This document shows positions 36,950 to 47,997 of a stretch of DNA of 64,000 nt, piece by piece (positions within the stretch are counted from its first letter, which is position 1; the number at the start of each line of letters is the position of its first letter). The notes beneath the pieces were generated by a model, which worked only from the letters and a program-made list of their open reading frames with translations, searched no databases and was not told the DNA's origin. The stretch is from Sternotherus odoratus (lineage: Eukaryota; Chordata; Testudines; Kinosternidae). The DNA lies in contig JAVMKO010000003.1 of NCBI GenBank assembly GCA_032164245.1, positions 95,782,054-95,846,053 of the forward strand. The letters run 5' to 3'. Position numbers and translations under genes: made by a program.

Positions 36950-37500
36950 TATTAGGACAGTCTCAGTATCTTCACCTCAGGCTTCTCATCCTTGTCTCAG
37001 TGTTGTTACCCAGCAAATCCACACTTTAAACTCCCCATCCCCGTCTCACTCACCCCATCATTAGGTCCAGTCTCCTTGCCCGGCCAGTCCCTGTTTCGCC
37101 TCTCCCAGTTCTTCATCCAGTCTGTGTCTCATCTGCTTTTCTCTGATGTCACTCTGATGTCCAGTCACTTCCATATTCCCTATTCCCGCTAGCTGCCAGT
37201 CCCAGACTCCCTCCCCAGGCTTCTCATCCAATCTCAGTGTCCCCCCGACACCCAGCTCCTCTTCCCATTCTCTTTGCCCATCCCAGTCCTAGCTATTCCC
37301 TCCACTCTCCTCATATGTTTCCTGCCTCCCCAACTTCTCTCCATCCCAATGGTTCCCACTTCCAGTTAGCTCCGGTCTCCCCTCCATAATCCCTCAGACA
37401 AACTCAGTCCCCTGACCTGCTGATTCCCATTCCTTCCCCTCCCAAGCTCCTTGTCCCAGTCTACTACCCCTGCATCCTTCCTGGTCTGGGTTTTTTCCTT
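36950..37500. repeat. CT-rich degenerate tandem region
   Basis: A long stretch in which CCCAGTC, TCTCATCC and CAGTCTCC motifs recur at irregular 20-45 bp spacing, with nearly all bases pyrimidine. It looks like a decayed minisatellite. The flanking non-repeat sequence continues on the other side of the hAT insertion at 37626 (AGCAACTGGGAACAG at 38605), so the whole is part of one larger older repeat. Confidence 0.6.
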
Positions 37501-37625
37501 TCTGCATTCAGTTCAGACAACTTCCCCATCTGCCACAGTCCAACAAGAGGAGAATTGAGAGCACAGAAGAGATGGACTTGCTGTTGTTTGTTGCAAGCCC
37601 AGGCCTAAATCCTGACAGCCTAGAG

Positions 37626-38599
37626 CAGGGGTGGGGAACCTCCGGCCCGCGGGCCTTATAAGGCCCGCCAAAGTCTTCCGTCCGGCCCGCGCGCGTCCCT
37701 GGCCGGCGGCTCCCCCAGGCGCTTCCCAGCCCCTTCGCCGAACACGGAACCGCCCCCGCCTGGCGGCCCGGGGCGGCTCCGCGCTCGGCGAAGAGGCTGG
37801 AAACGCCTCAGGGAGCCACCGGCCAGGGACGCGCACGGGCCGCCAGGCGGGGGCGGCTCCCCCAGGCGCTTCCCGGCCCCTTTGCCGAACGCGGAGCCGC
37901 CCCTGCCTGGCGGCCCGGGGCGGCTCGGCGAAGAGGCCGGGAAGCGCCGCGGGGAGCAACCGGCCAGGGACGCGTGCGGGCTGCCATGTGGGGGCGGCTC
38001 CGCGCTCGGCGAAGTGACCGGGAAGCGCCTGGGGGAGCCGCAGGCGCCGCGTGGCCACCATTAGCTGGGCAGGGTAAGGAGGAGCCGCGGGGAGCCGACA
38101 GTCAAGGGGGTGTGGGGGGGAGGTTGGGCTGGGGGGCAGACAAGGGGAGGCCAGGCTGGGCCGGCGGGGAGGGGGGCAGGAGACTAGGCTGGATGGGGTG
38201 GGTGCGGGAGGGAAGGAGGTTTGGTGGGGGGGAGGCTGGGCTGGGCGGGTCAGGCATGGGGGGCAGGAAGCTGGGTTGGGAGGGGAGAGGAGGTTAGGTT
38301 GGGTGGGATGGGATGGGCCAGGCAGGGGTGGGGGAGGAAAGGCGGTTAGATGGGTGGGGGTAAAGGAAGGTCACCCCCTACACCCAGGCTGATAGCAGGA
38401 GCTGACTGGGGCAGGCAGCAGGACCCTGGCTGGCAAGGGGCCAGCGGGGGAAACCCCAAAGCAGAGCAGGGCTAGCCAGCAGGGGTCTCAACTCCCATTG
38501 CCAGCCTGGGCTTCCTTGGGGGGGGGGGGAAACCGGCCCGTGAATGACATTATAAATGTCCAAATGGCCTTTCGCAGAAAAAAAGGTTTCCCCCCCCTG
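37626..38599. mobile_element. 974-bp GC-rich hAT non-autonomous element with perfect TSD
   Basis: It begins CAGGGGTGGGGAACCTCCGG and ends in TTTCCCCCCCCTG, imperfect inverted repeats. GCCTAGAG is exactly duplicated at 37618-37625 and 38600-38607. The left half is made of alternating direct and inverted copies of a CGGAGCCGCCCC / GGGGCGGCTCCG block with many CpGs. From about 38090 to 38360 it becomes a G-rich array of GGGCTGGG/GGGAGG units. Frames of up to 182 codons on both strands are a product of the GC richness and have no domain. Confidence 0.9.
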
Positions 38600-40031
38600 G
38601 CCTAGAGCAACTGGGAACAGAAATTGCAGGGAAAGTCCCGCCCAGCCCCAGACTGGAGGATGCTCAGTGCAGATAGGAACTTGGGGGAGTTAATCTGTGG
38701 TCTAGCAAGTCACTACTGAGCATGTGATTTTTTTCAAAGGCTTAGAACTAGGGTGGACTTTCACAAAGGCGGCAAAAGGCACACCACTGACACAAAGACT
38801 GCCTCATGCCAGATTTAAAGTCCATGCTCAAAAACACGAGTGCACTAAAGTTTCTGAAAGTGTACTTGCAAGATTTTTTTTTAATGGGTAAAACAATGTA
38901 TTTTCCCTGAGCTTTATTCCCAGAAACAACTAAACCATTTTGACTGAAAATTTCCAAACAAAAAATTAATCCTGAAGCAGATACCTGGTCTGGAAAATTT
39001 CAGCTCAGATGGTTAAAGTTTGGCAAACAGGGCAGGATCTTATAGTGGGAAGTGTCAGGCAATATTAATAATAGGCAATTCTGTCTTCCCCGTGTATCAT
39101 AACTATTGTTTCGAGTGAGAAGCTTAGATTTTTCTGCCATGAAGAATGTGGTTTGTATATTAACATCTTCAGAAACCATAGATTAAGTGTTCAATGGCCT
39201 ACCCGTTGTTCTCTGTCCATTTCCTACTTTATCAGGATCCACATCACACACACTTATGTCCTGGTAGGAACCCTACAACCTAACAGGCACAGACACTGTA
39301 ATGCTCTCACATCCCTAGAAGTGCTCCTGCCAGGTCTAAGTTGAGGCACACTGACAAAGTCGGTTTGGGAAGCTTGCATTCACTGTGCTGGTATTGGCAT
39401 TTCTATTGTACAACACATTTTTTCAGCTGTTTGTTACCATTCATTTTCAAAAAACAGCCAGCAGGTAGAAATTTGGCTTACAAGTTCTCAGCTGGGTGTC
39501 TCATTTTGCTTTCTGATTTTTTGTCAGACATGTTTATATAAGGAAATACTGTAAAACAGAGTATTATTATTTTATAATAAAAATATGGTGTATTTATGCA
39601 ACCCATAAATACTGTGAATACATTTTAACTGCTGTCAGCTTTATTTTTTAGGTCTGAATTAAGTTCTTCTTGCCTGGGGTGGGTTAGGGAAAAAATTAAT
39701 TGGCACTTAATGGTCCATCATGAGAGAAGCTTGAAATATAGCGGGTGAGGCAATATTGTATTTCATAGTAAATAGCATGGGGCCATGCTAGGATGCTTAC
39801 CTGGTTCTAGTATATTGACTCTAAAATCTGTATAACTTAACTCCTTTCCGTTTTTTGCACTTTTCAGGGAAGTAATGTAGAATTTGCCTGGTGTCAGTGG
39901 ATACTTTGAGATGTAAGGGGGGAATGTAAGGGGGGGGACAGCTGAATCACTTGACTTCTTACATGTAGCCAAAGGGTTTGTTGTGACTTTCATAAGCATT
40001 ATTATTTATTTGTGTATTGCAGTAGCTCCCA

Positions 40032-40327
40032 AAGAGTATGTCTAGGCTAAAAAAAAACCCTGCAGCAATGAGTCTCAGTCCCAGGTCAGCTGACTCAGGC
40101 TCAAGGGCTCATGCTACAGGGCTAAAAATAGCAGCGTAAAGTAAATGTTGAGGCACAGGCTGGAGCCCGGGCTCTGAGAGCTTCTCCCCCCCTCACTGGG
40201 TGTCAAAGGCCACACCCCAGCCTGAGCAGCAACATCCACATTGCTGTTTTTAGCCTCATTGTACAACCCAGGCTCTGGGACTTGCTGCCACAAAGGTTGG
40301 GTTTTTTTCGCAGAGTAGATGTACCCA
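40032..40327. mobile_element. About 300-bp MITE with TATGTCTA ends
   Basis: The left end AAAGAGTATGTCTAGGCTA then AAAAAAAACCC, and the right end GGGTTTTTTTCGCAGAGTAG then ATGTACCCAAAG, are inverted partners. The interior contains CAGCTGACTCAGGCTC and CAAGGGCTCATGCTACAGGG, diagnostic for a MITE family I recall as common in turtles. The flanking duplication is not clear. An antisense 81-codon frame overlaps it. Confidence 0.65.
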
Positions 40328-41289
40328 AAGCTCCCAGTCAAATGTAACGTTAATTGCACATGAGTTTTGTGTTGTATTTGTGTTTTGGTTTTCTTAACCT
40401 ATTAATGGGCTCTGTGATTTCTAAAAGCTTTTAGAACTTCATTACTATATGGGCATGAGCCAAATACAGTTGGGAAAGTTGAGGACCAAGGATAGCCCCA
40501 TTAGGACAAATGAAACAAGCTGCACAAAGGTCCTGATGTTTCAGGAGCAGGAATTATTTCCAGATACTGGCAAGATTCAATACAGATGTGAATGAAGCAA
40601 ACTGAAGCAAGGCATCCTTCAAGTAAGAGTGAGCTGCATCCATCAAAAGATGATGTGATTCCTAGGCTTTGGGGTCAACTCCGACCCACTGTCCCTTCCC
40701 GGAAATCAGAACAGATTAACCCTGGCTGCCTCCTCTTGGAGCTTTCCTCCTAGCAGCGGTGTACACATTTTTGTCATTTAGTCACTGAGCACGTGTAGAC
40801 AAGCCAGGTGCTAGAAAGAGTTTACATGACAGATTATAGCCAGCAAGGGGGGGGGGGAGGCCCAGGAAATGCAAAGTTAAAGCTAAATTAAGATTTTTTT
40901 TTCTCTAAATATTGTAGAGCTCTGTTTTTCCTTCTGGTGAATCTTTGTTTACCGCAATTGCATTAAAGGATTTGATCCTTCAAGCCTTCCTCAGGTGGTA
41001 CTCCCACTGAACTCAATAGGGGTCTTGAGAATGGGGGGCATGGCAAATCAGATCCAAACCTTATACATGGATTTGTATAGTCCCATTTTGCAGATTTCTA
41101 AAACAAAATTAGTTGGGAAAATATTTTAATATATATAATATGTCCATCTGGCATTAACGTTAAAAGGGTATCTGTAGGTTTACTTAAAAGGTACACTGTG
41201 AATGTATTCCATCACCAACATTGTATATTATATTCACTTAAGTGGGCCATATATAACTGCTCATTCTCACTGGAATAGAACTCTTCACA

Positions 41290-41317
41290 GAATTCTCTCT
41301 CTCTCTCTCTCTCTCTT
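41290..41317. repeat. CT simple repeat
   Basis: A CTCTCTCTCTCTCTCTCTCT run directly upstream of the Tigger-like MITE. Confidence 0.88.
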
Positions 41318-41327
41318 TTTGTAATTA

Positions 41328-41657
41328 CAGTAAAACCTCCATTTAACGGACTAATTCGGGCGAGGGGGTGTCCGTTAAATCAAAAAGTCCGTTATTTAAT
41401 AATAATAAAAAAAAGAGCTGTCGGAGCAGCAGCCCGACCGCCACAGGGTCGGGGCGACGGCTCCGCAGCCTGCCCGCTGCTGGGACCCGGGCAGCAGCCG
41501 GGAACCATCAGCCAGCCCCGCCGCTGGCGGGATTCGGGCGGGAGCCGGCAGCCAGCCCGCCAGAAATGGATCAGGAATGCATCAGACTTGCTCAGAAATT
41601 TTGTCCGTTGCATCCGAAGTCCGTTAAATCGAGGTCCGTTAAATCGAGGGTTTACTG
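41328..41657. mobile_element. 330-bp Tigger-like MITE with TA duplication
   Basis: The left end CAGTAAAACCTCCATTTAAC and, on the other strand, the right end CAGTAAACCCTCGATTTAAC are inverted repeats, each followed by GGAC. TA lies at 41326-41327 and 41658-41659. Near the right end the unit GTCCGTTAAATCGAG is tandemly repeated. Frames of 101 (+) and 73 (-) codons across it are not genes. Confidence 0.88.
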
Positions 41658-42691
41658 TATAGTAAGAAAGTAGCCACGTAACAAAGTGAAAGAGTGCCGG
41701 CGGTGCATATGCTCTCCATCCCTCATTGAGATCTCAGTACAAGTACAGATGCAGATAAAATGGGTGGCCTTGAGAGTTACCTAATCTAGACATATACATT
41801 AAGCATGGGCATACCTTTTCCTTGAAATACATGGTTCAGTGGGGCCAGGGAAAGACATTTGCAGAATGCCAGCTATGAAAGTGCAGAGTGCATAGAACTT
41901 CAATATCCTTTCATACTGTACTTTGCAGATTGCTTTACCTATGTTATTTCTTCAAGAGCTGAAGTATATTCCACTCTCAGTGTAAAATCAAGGTCATAAT
42001 CACTTGTTAAACTTTCTATTGCTATTTTCACAAGATATGAGGTGTTAACCACAGTGTCCTGTTCAAGTTCTATTTTTGGTAACTGCTTTCTTCTTAACTA
42101 AAATTCCCTCTATATTTAAAAAAGGATACAATATTCTTTCCATAGAGTATTCCTCTCATCCGATTTTATAGATTGTGTAAGTGCTGTGCACTGTTAACTG
42201 GCGGCCACATTTCACCCCTGAGATGCATTTTAGTGGTAGATGAAATTATGAAGTTATCCTGATGCAGTGTTTATATATCAGTTTGGGTTAGTAAAGTAAT
42301 CCTTCAGGGTGAAAGTTGCTATATAAATATTTGTATTGTGGTACTGATTATGTGATGAAGTTATGTCATTTTATGAACAGGGTACCAATTACACTGATGT
42401 AAACTACAGACAATTAACTTTGCATCTCTGACCTATTATTTAAATTAAAGGTCCTTTCGCTAGATGATTTTCATTCATGTTGCTTTAGGCAGTGGCCTAA
42501 ATTCAGAGTTCTAGAAAAGATGGGGAATAGTACAGTACTGAATACACCAATCTCGGGGGATACTCAGGAAGGCTGACATACTGAAATGCAGAGTAGCAGA
42601 CTCATTTTAAAATAGCTCTCTTCTCCTTGATTGCTGCTTCCCTAGTACACTGCTTGATGTATCTAATATGTCTTTATTTTAAATCTGCCAG

Positions 42692-42830
42692 CTAATTCTG
42701 GTTCCCTACAAGGTCCACAGACTCCCCAGTCTACTGGAAGTAATTCCATGACAGAAGTGCCAGGCGACTTGAAGCCCCCAACACCAGCATCAACACCTCA
42801 TGGACAGATGACGCCCATGCAGGGCGGCAG
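42692..42830 (+). CDS. ARID1B: ARID1B exon, post-ARID linker
   Basis: A 139-nt exon from TCTGCCAG|CT to GGCAG|GTATTG. Its first two bases complete the Ala codon opened at 28325. It then encodes 45 codons ([20 protein letters not shown] at the start, [10 protein letters not shown] at the end) and the first two bases of an Arg codon. It matches the ARID1B linker I know almost exactly. Residues 277-322, rich in Pro/Thr/Ser and likely disordered. Confidence 0.95.
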
Positions 42831-43224
42831 GTATTGAAAACTCAATGCTTCATTTCACCTTCCTTACCCTTGCTACACAGAGTGGAACAGTGTGCCCTCA
42901 GAGTACTGCTTGTATAAAGAAAAGGAGCATTCAGGGGTTTTGTTTATTCTTTCCAAGGGCTTCTTTGCATGGTCATTTTGCATCATAACAGGTTTGCATC
43001 ATGTTCTTGCTCTGCAACAGGTTGCAGCAACTATGGTTATCAGTGCTCTGCCTTCTATTCCTGTAATAGATAAATAAAACATTTGGGAAAACTAGAATTC
43101 CTGAGTTGATATTCAATGCTTCAGTTGTCAATTATACTTAACCGTAACATTTGAGAACATGGGGATTTTTCTGAGTTGAAAATGGGATCATGATCATCTT
43201 TATAATGGTCCTTTCCATCATAAA

Positions 43225-43310
43225 CCAAGTACACGTGCAGATCAAGGACTGAAACCCTGGTCCTTCACCTTTAAACATACAGTCGCCTGCCCCTGAGCTA
43301 AGGGAGAGTT
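43225..43310 (-). repeat. tRNA-derived SINE-type fragment
   Basis: On the minus strand it reads TTAGCTCAGGGGCAGGCGAC ... CCAGGGTTTCAGTCC, close to the A box and B box of a polymerase III promoter with tRNA-like spacing. The acceptor stem does not pair, so it is a SINE relic. Confidence 0.55.
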
Positions 43311-43829
43311 CTGTTAATCCTCTGCAGGAGGACCATTCTGTTCTAGAGAAGAACCCTCATGTTTTTATTAAGCAGCAGTCAGCCAGCCCAGGGCAGTGTT
43401 CTTGTGCAGACACAGCACTTTAGCCTTCTGCCACTAAAGTCTATGACAAAAAATTCTCGGCAGCATCAGTGGGAGCAGGATTGAGATTCAGATTATCCAC
43501 AACAAAATCATTCACAACTTTGCTTAATTATAGTCTCTTGTCTTCAGCTTCAGGTGCACAAATTTTCGAAAAGATCTGACTATGTGGCTAGATAGAAAGG
43601 GTACTAGCAAACCTTTTTTAATTACCTCTCATTCAAACAGTTGGATTAATTTTTTCCCATTTGTAAAAACGGTCTCCTTTACCTTCAGAATAAACGTGGC
43701 AGTTCTCAAAACAACTCAGTTTTTCAAGCCACATTTATAGGGGCTTCATAATAAAGCTAGCTAAAACCACAGAGGTTACTGTCGCTCCATAATATTGAAT
43801 AGTATTGAGAAGGTAAATCAAGTATTGGT

Positions 43830-44240
43830 GTTTATTCTTTCTCATAATATGAGAACAAGGGGACACTGAGTGAAACTGAAAGATAATTATATTTAAAACT
43901 GATAAAAGGAAATACCTTTTTGACACAATACGTAATCAATGTGTGAAACTCATTGTGTCAGGGTATTGAGGCAAACAGTTGATCTGGATTCTGAAAAGGT
44001 GAGGACTTTTATGTGACTAGTGGCAATATGCACATTTACATTAGATTGGATTTAAAAAAAAAAATCCCTCATGCTTAAGGAAAAAGCAGGGATAGAAAGA
44101 AACTTTTCCTGTGGGCAGGTTATTCCATAACTGTCTATTATGGCATTTCTTACACCTTTCTCTGAAACATCTGGCGCTGGCTAGTAGCAAAAACTGGATA
44201 CTGCACTAGAAGGACCTTAGTCTGGGCTGGTATCACAGTT
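43830..44240 (+). repeat. CR1 LINE 3' end, sense
   Basis: The order AGAACAAGGGGACACTGAGTG, GGAAATACCTTTTTGACAC, TGTGTGAAACTCATTGTGTC, CATCTGGCGCTGGC, GGATACTGCACTAGAAGGAC follows the CR1 3' end (end of ORF2 plus UTR) as known from turtles and birds. It is diverged, with indels. It is the sense version of the fragment at 10848. Confidence 0.8.
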
Positions 44241-44292
44241 TCTCGCATGTGTTCCTATAACAATAATGCCTCCATTTTGTCTGTCCATTTAG

Positions 44293-44465
44293 AAACAGTG
44301 CAGTTAGTGTGCACGATCCCTTTTCTGATGTAAGTGATTCCGCATTCCCGAAGCGAAACTCCATGACACCAAATGCACCATACCAGCAGGGGATGAACAT
44401 GCCAGATATGATGGGAAGGATGCCCTATGAACCGAATAAGGACCCTTTTGGTGGGATAAGAAAAG
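44293..44465 (+). CDS. ARID1B: ARID1B exon, HDPFSDVSD linker
   Basis: A 173-nt exon from CCATTTAG|A to AAAAG|GTATCT. The first base completes Arg; then come 57 codons ([20 protein letters not shown] at the start, [13 protein letters not shown] at the end) and one base of the next Val. The HDPFSDVSD...[17 protein letters not shown] stretch is a hallmark of ARID1A/B linkers. Residues 323-380. Confidence 0.95.
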
Positions 44466-46732
44466 GTATCTACTAAGTGGCAGTCTCGGTGTGTTCTTCC
44501 CTAGTTTCATCCAAGCAATGTATTTTGATTTGTCAAGGTGTGCTTGGGGTGGCTCTTTTTGCATGCTCTCCCTATCTGTTTGCATATCCTCTCATCCTTG
44601 CCATCTGCAACATCATATCTCCACGGCAATAAAGGAAGTGTAACCACATCTCAGTCTTCTCTGGTCATTTTTCCCCCTCTCAAAATTAAATTATATAAGT
44701 GTAGGCTTCAGGCTTCAAAATGTTTGTTCAGCACTACTACAGTACTGTTTGTGACTAGACTATACCACTAAGGATCAGCGAGTTAAATTAGTTGAACCTG
44801 GGGGGCAGGGGAGGGGAGTTAATGCTCTAGTAGCATCATTGAATATAGTAAACTATATTACAACTTGGGATAGCATTTCTAATTGTTAGAGTAGGAAAAT
44901 GTGAGTCAGAGCTCATAGGTGCTATTATGGTTCAACTGCAAATTCACTGTGCAGTCTTAAGCAAATCTTTGCCTCAGGTTACGCAGCTGTAAAATAAGTA
45001 CAATATACTTAATTGTATAGCACACGTTAGTGTTGCAAGGTGTAATTAATTAATGTTGGTTAGGCATTTTGAGATCCTGTGATGAAAGGTGCCATGTAAT
45101 TCAAAGTTTAGTGTTTTAGAAAGTTAAAAATGAGAACACTAAAGCTAACTCAGTCTCCGGTGCACTTCATTTAGGGTCTTACTGTGAATTTTAAAGTATT
45201 TTAGGAAAGAATCATTTGAGCTGTTCTCCTACATGTTTGTGTATAGGAAAGGGGGGAGGTAGGAAGAGGTTTAGTGTCTGTAGAAGCAGAAGAGAGAAGA
45301 GCAGATGATGGAGGTTTAAGAGTATGAAATGGCAGCTGAAAGACGAGGTAACGAAAGAGAAAAGAACAAAGAGCAGGGAGGGGAGGAGAAGTGATGATGT
45401 ATTGTCACTAGTTTAAAAAAGAGAGAGTGAAAGTGATGCTGATGAGACCATTTGGAATAGCAGCTGGGTAGAGGCCTTATGTTTCCTTTAAATTCTGGGT
45501 CTTTTGCCCTGGACTCTGGTACAGCAGAACTTCAGGGGAAATAACATCCTTTCGGACTTAAACTTATTTTTATTTCCATGGCCATCTTGAGATCAGGTTG
45601 GTTTACTGCACATTCCCATTTATTTCACATTTAGATTAGGTCACAAATGAAAATTAGTTTTGTCATATAATCTCAGGCTTCTTGGAAAGATGATCATGTG
45701 TGATTCAGATCTGTTCCCTCACTCAGCTCATTCTGCTGATGGTGTTTGTGCATTTATAAAAGAGTGGCAAAGGTGGTGATTACATACAAAGCCTGGGGAA
45801 CGATTCCATGGCTTCCTGGAGCATTTTCAAGTACCCTCTTATCATGCATATAACCCAATCTCTAGCTCATGGAATTAATATAACTGCTTCTTTGATCCTT
45901 TATTATAAGGGTGCCTAGTTCTCTCACCTACTATTCTTTCCATTGCTTTAGTTACAAATCTGGCCTCCTCTATGTCAGCAAGTGACAGAAAGTGGAAAGC
46001 TTGGTTCTTGGAGAAGTCCTAGTCTTTCTTTCCAAGACGAGCCTTTGCCTCCTTACCTTCACCCTCACCTCTGTTTTTTGTGTGTCAAATATCTCAAACT
46101 AGAGAGGTGAGATGGGGCTACTTCCTCGAATCCTTTGTTACTAAATGATGTCATGGCTCGTGCTAACCAAGTCTCTTCTAGGACCTTTAGAATTGTACCT
46201 ATCTTACTCAGGGAGATACCTCCAGGATACAGAATCCCCTGCACAGACATCAATCCCATTTGGGGAAAGGGAATGAAAACAGCCCTGTGGCTATAGGGTG
46301 CTAATTAAAACCATGAAGCTAATGCATAAACCTTTCTGATATCTAGAGATTTGAGTTTGCATCAACATAGTTGAGCTAAGAAGACCAAGTGTGAACAGAG
46401 TCCAGCTGGAGTCTTTAGGACACTGAGGAAAAAGAAAACTTTCTGCCTGACGGGTTTAATTCTCTAACATGAGATTCCAAATCTCATTTTTTCATTGGAA
46501 GTTATTGATATTCTGACCACCATGCTTTTCCATCATATCGATAGTGCTGATTTATTTGCTTTCAACCCTCTCCTAGAGCTTGTCAGACACCTACTAATTC
46601 TGCATGGCAGAGTTAGGGATTCAGGCGGGTTTTTTTTAATGATGTCATTTAACAGACCTTGGAAGCTCATCTTTGAACACCAAAAATAAAATGTTTAATT
46701 TGTAGTTCTTCCGTTTTTACTTCTTATTGCAG
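44466..46732 (+). other. ARID1B: ARID1B intron, 2.3 kb
   Basis: Holds a MIR-type SINE (44925-45113) and a purine-rich stretch (about 45240-45440, AGGAAG/GAGAAG composition). Nothing else was recognised. Confidence 0.88.
44925..45113 (+). repeat. MIR/CORE-SINE
   Basis: The sequence CTTAAGCAAATCTTTGCCTC, then CAGCTGTAAAATAAG, GTGTTGCAAGGTGTAATTA and TTTTGAGATCCTGTGATGAAA with GGTGCCATGTAATTC follows the MIR core and tail in order. Confidence 0.8.
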
Positions 46733-46883
46733 TGCCTGGAAGCAGTGAGCCCTTCATGGCCCCTGGACAGATGCCCAATAGTGGAATACAGGATATCTAT
46801 AACCAGACTCCATCTGGAGCAATGTCCACCATGAGTATGAGCCAGCGGCAGCAGTTCTCTTATGGAAGTGGCTATGACAGGAG
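46733..46883 (+). CDS. ARID1B: ARID1B exon, Met/Gln/Ser-rich linker
   Basis: A 151-nt exon from TATTGCAG|TG to ACAGGAG|GTGAGT. It completes Val, encodes 49 codons ([20 protein letters not shown], ... [13 protein letters not shown]) and opens an Arg codon (AG). Residues 381-430. The Arg is completed by a G at either the optional exon (47881) or, if that is skipped, the exon at 50842, so both splice forms stay in frame and keep Arg. Confidence 0.95.
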
Positions 46884-47880
46884 GTGAGTCCATCTTCAGT
46901 GACGTTAGTGGAAATGATCCTGTCCTCTTCTCCTTTGCCCCATTGTCCTTCACAGAGACCCTAACAGCTCTCACTTCCTGCAGCTGCTTACTAAATCACT
47001 GGGAGTCAAGCCACAGGTAATGAGAGAGTCTAGCCTTTTGCAGATATTAATAAGGAGAGAGTTGTCACACTTCCAAAGTCACGCAGCCTACAGCTGCTTT
47101 TGGCAGGCTGTTGTTGTGTGCTGTGTAGCTGATGTAGCAGTAGTAGTAGTTGCATTCGCCGTTCATGCCTAAACGGAAGATGATGAATTTTTTTTATATA
47201 AAAAACAAAATATCCATCTTAAAAATATTTTCTTTGGTCTGCCAGTGACTAGAATTTCATTTGGACCTTTCAGAGTTTATACTATCTCTGTGCTGTAGGG
47301 ACACTGCTCTTCAAGTGTGTGACCTAATGGTCCTCTGTACTGAGATTCAGTGGCTGAAGATTTAGATCCCCAAAGGTCCAAATTTCAGTGAAGTAAAACC
47401 AATTTTCCTATCTTTTCTTTATCCTGGGAAAGTAGGTTATTTTTTTTTTTAAATCAGTAGAATCACTGATGTCTGATCATTGGGAGCAGGCAGAAAGGTT
47501 TGGGAGTGTTTGAGTTTATTGAATTTTGCAGTATGTTTTGCAAGCTAGAACTGTAAACATTTTTTTCCATCGTTACCTTCAGTTGTACAGTTTTGCTTCA
47601 TTGATAACACTTCCTGATGGTAGCCAATGAGGTGCACAGTATTGGCCTCCTAAGTTAATAGTAGGCCAGTTTTCACAATCCTAGGCTGAAGCAATAAGGG
47701 AAGAATAATACAACTGTAATCATTTTGTTCAACAAAAGCCATGTTGCTGTGTTGTCAGCCAGATTAAAGGTCCCAGCAGAAGGTCTTAGGTCAGAAGAAT
47801 CCTTTCCGTTAAATTGTATTGATTTGGCGATTTTGGAGAATAAGTGCTTTTACAAAATGAGGTTTCCCTTTGTTTTTTAG
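46884..47880 (+). other. ARID1B: ARID1B intron, 997 bp
   Basis: It contains no recognised repeat or gene; it ends in a GTTTTTTAG acceptor. Confidence 0.88.
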
Positions 47881-47997
47881 GTCGGATCATGGGCTGGGTC
47901 CTGAAGGCAGTATGGGACCACCTGGTCAGAGCAACATGGTGCCTTCAAACAGTGACCCAAGCATGTACTCTCCTAATCGTTACCCTGGCCAGCAGAG
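47881..47997 (+). CDS. ARID1B: ARID1B exon, likely optional 117-nt cassette
   Basis: A 117-nt exon from TGTTTTTTAG|G to CAGAG|GTGAAC: one base, 38 codons and two bases. It reads SDHGLGPEGSMGPPGQSNMV then PSNSDPSMYSPNRYPGQQ. It begins and ends in the same phase (Arg AG|G on both sides), so it can be included or skipped without changing the frame. The ARID1A protein has a clearly similar segment at the same place (DHYLGPEGNMGPPGQSG and GMYSPSRYP as I recall), which argues that it is a real ancient exon. The human ARID1B form I remember goes straight from YDRR to HEPYGQQ, without it. Residues 431-469 when included. Confidence 0.88.

Larger units (their letters stand above)
42831..44292 (+). other. 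ARID1B: ARID1B intron, 1.5 kb
   Basis: Contains a tRNA-like antisense fragment (about 43225-43310) and the sense 3' end of a CR1 LINE (about 43830-44240), which stops only some 50 bases before the acceptor. Confidence 0.88.

Noticed and set aside
37513..38392. 182-codon antisense and 128-codon sense Arg/Ala/Pro-rich frames
   Set aside because: Almost wholly inside a 974-bp hAT element bounded by an exact 8-bp duplication. The repeats within it make both strands open.
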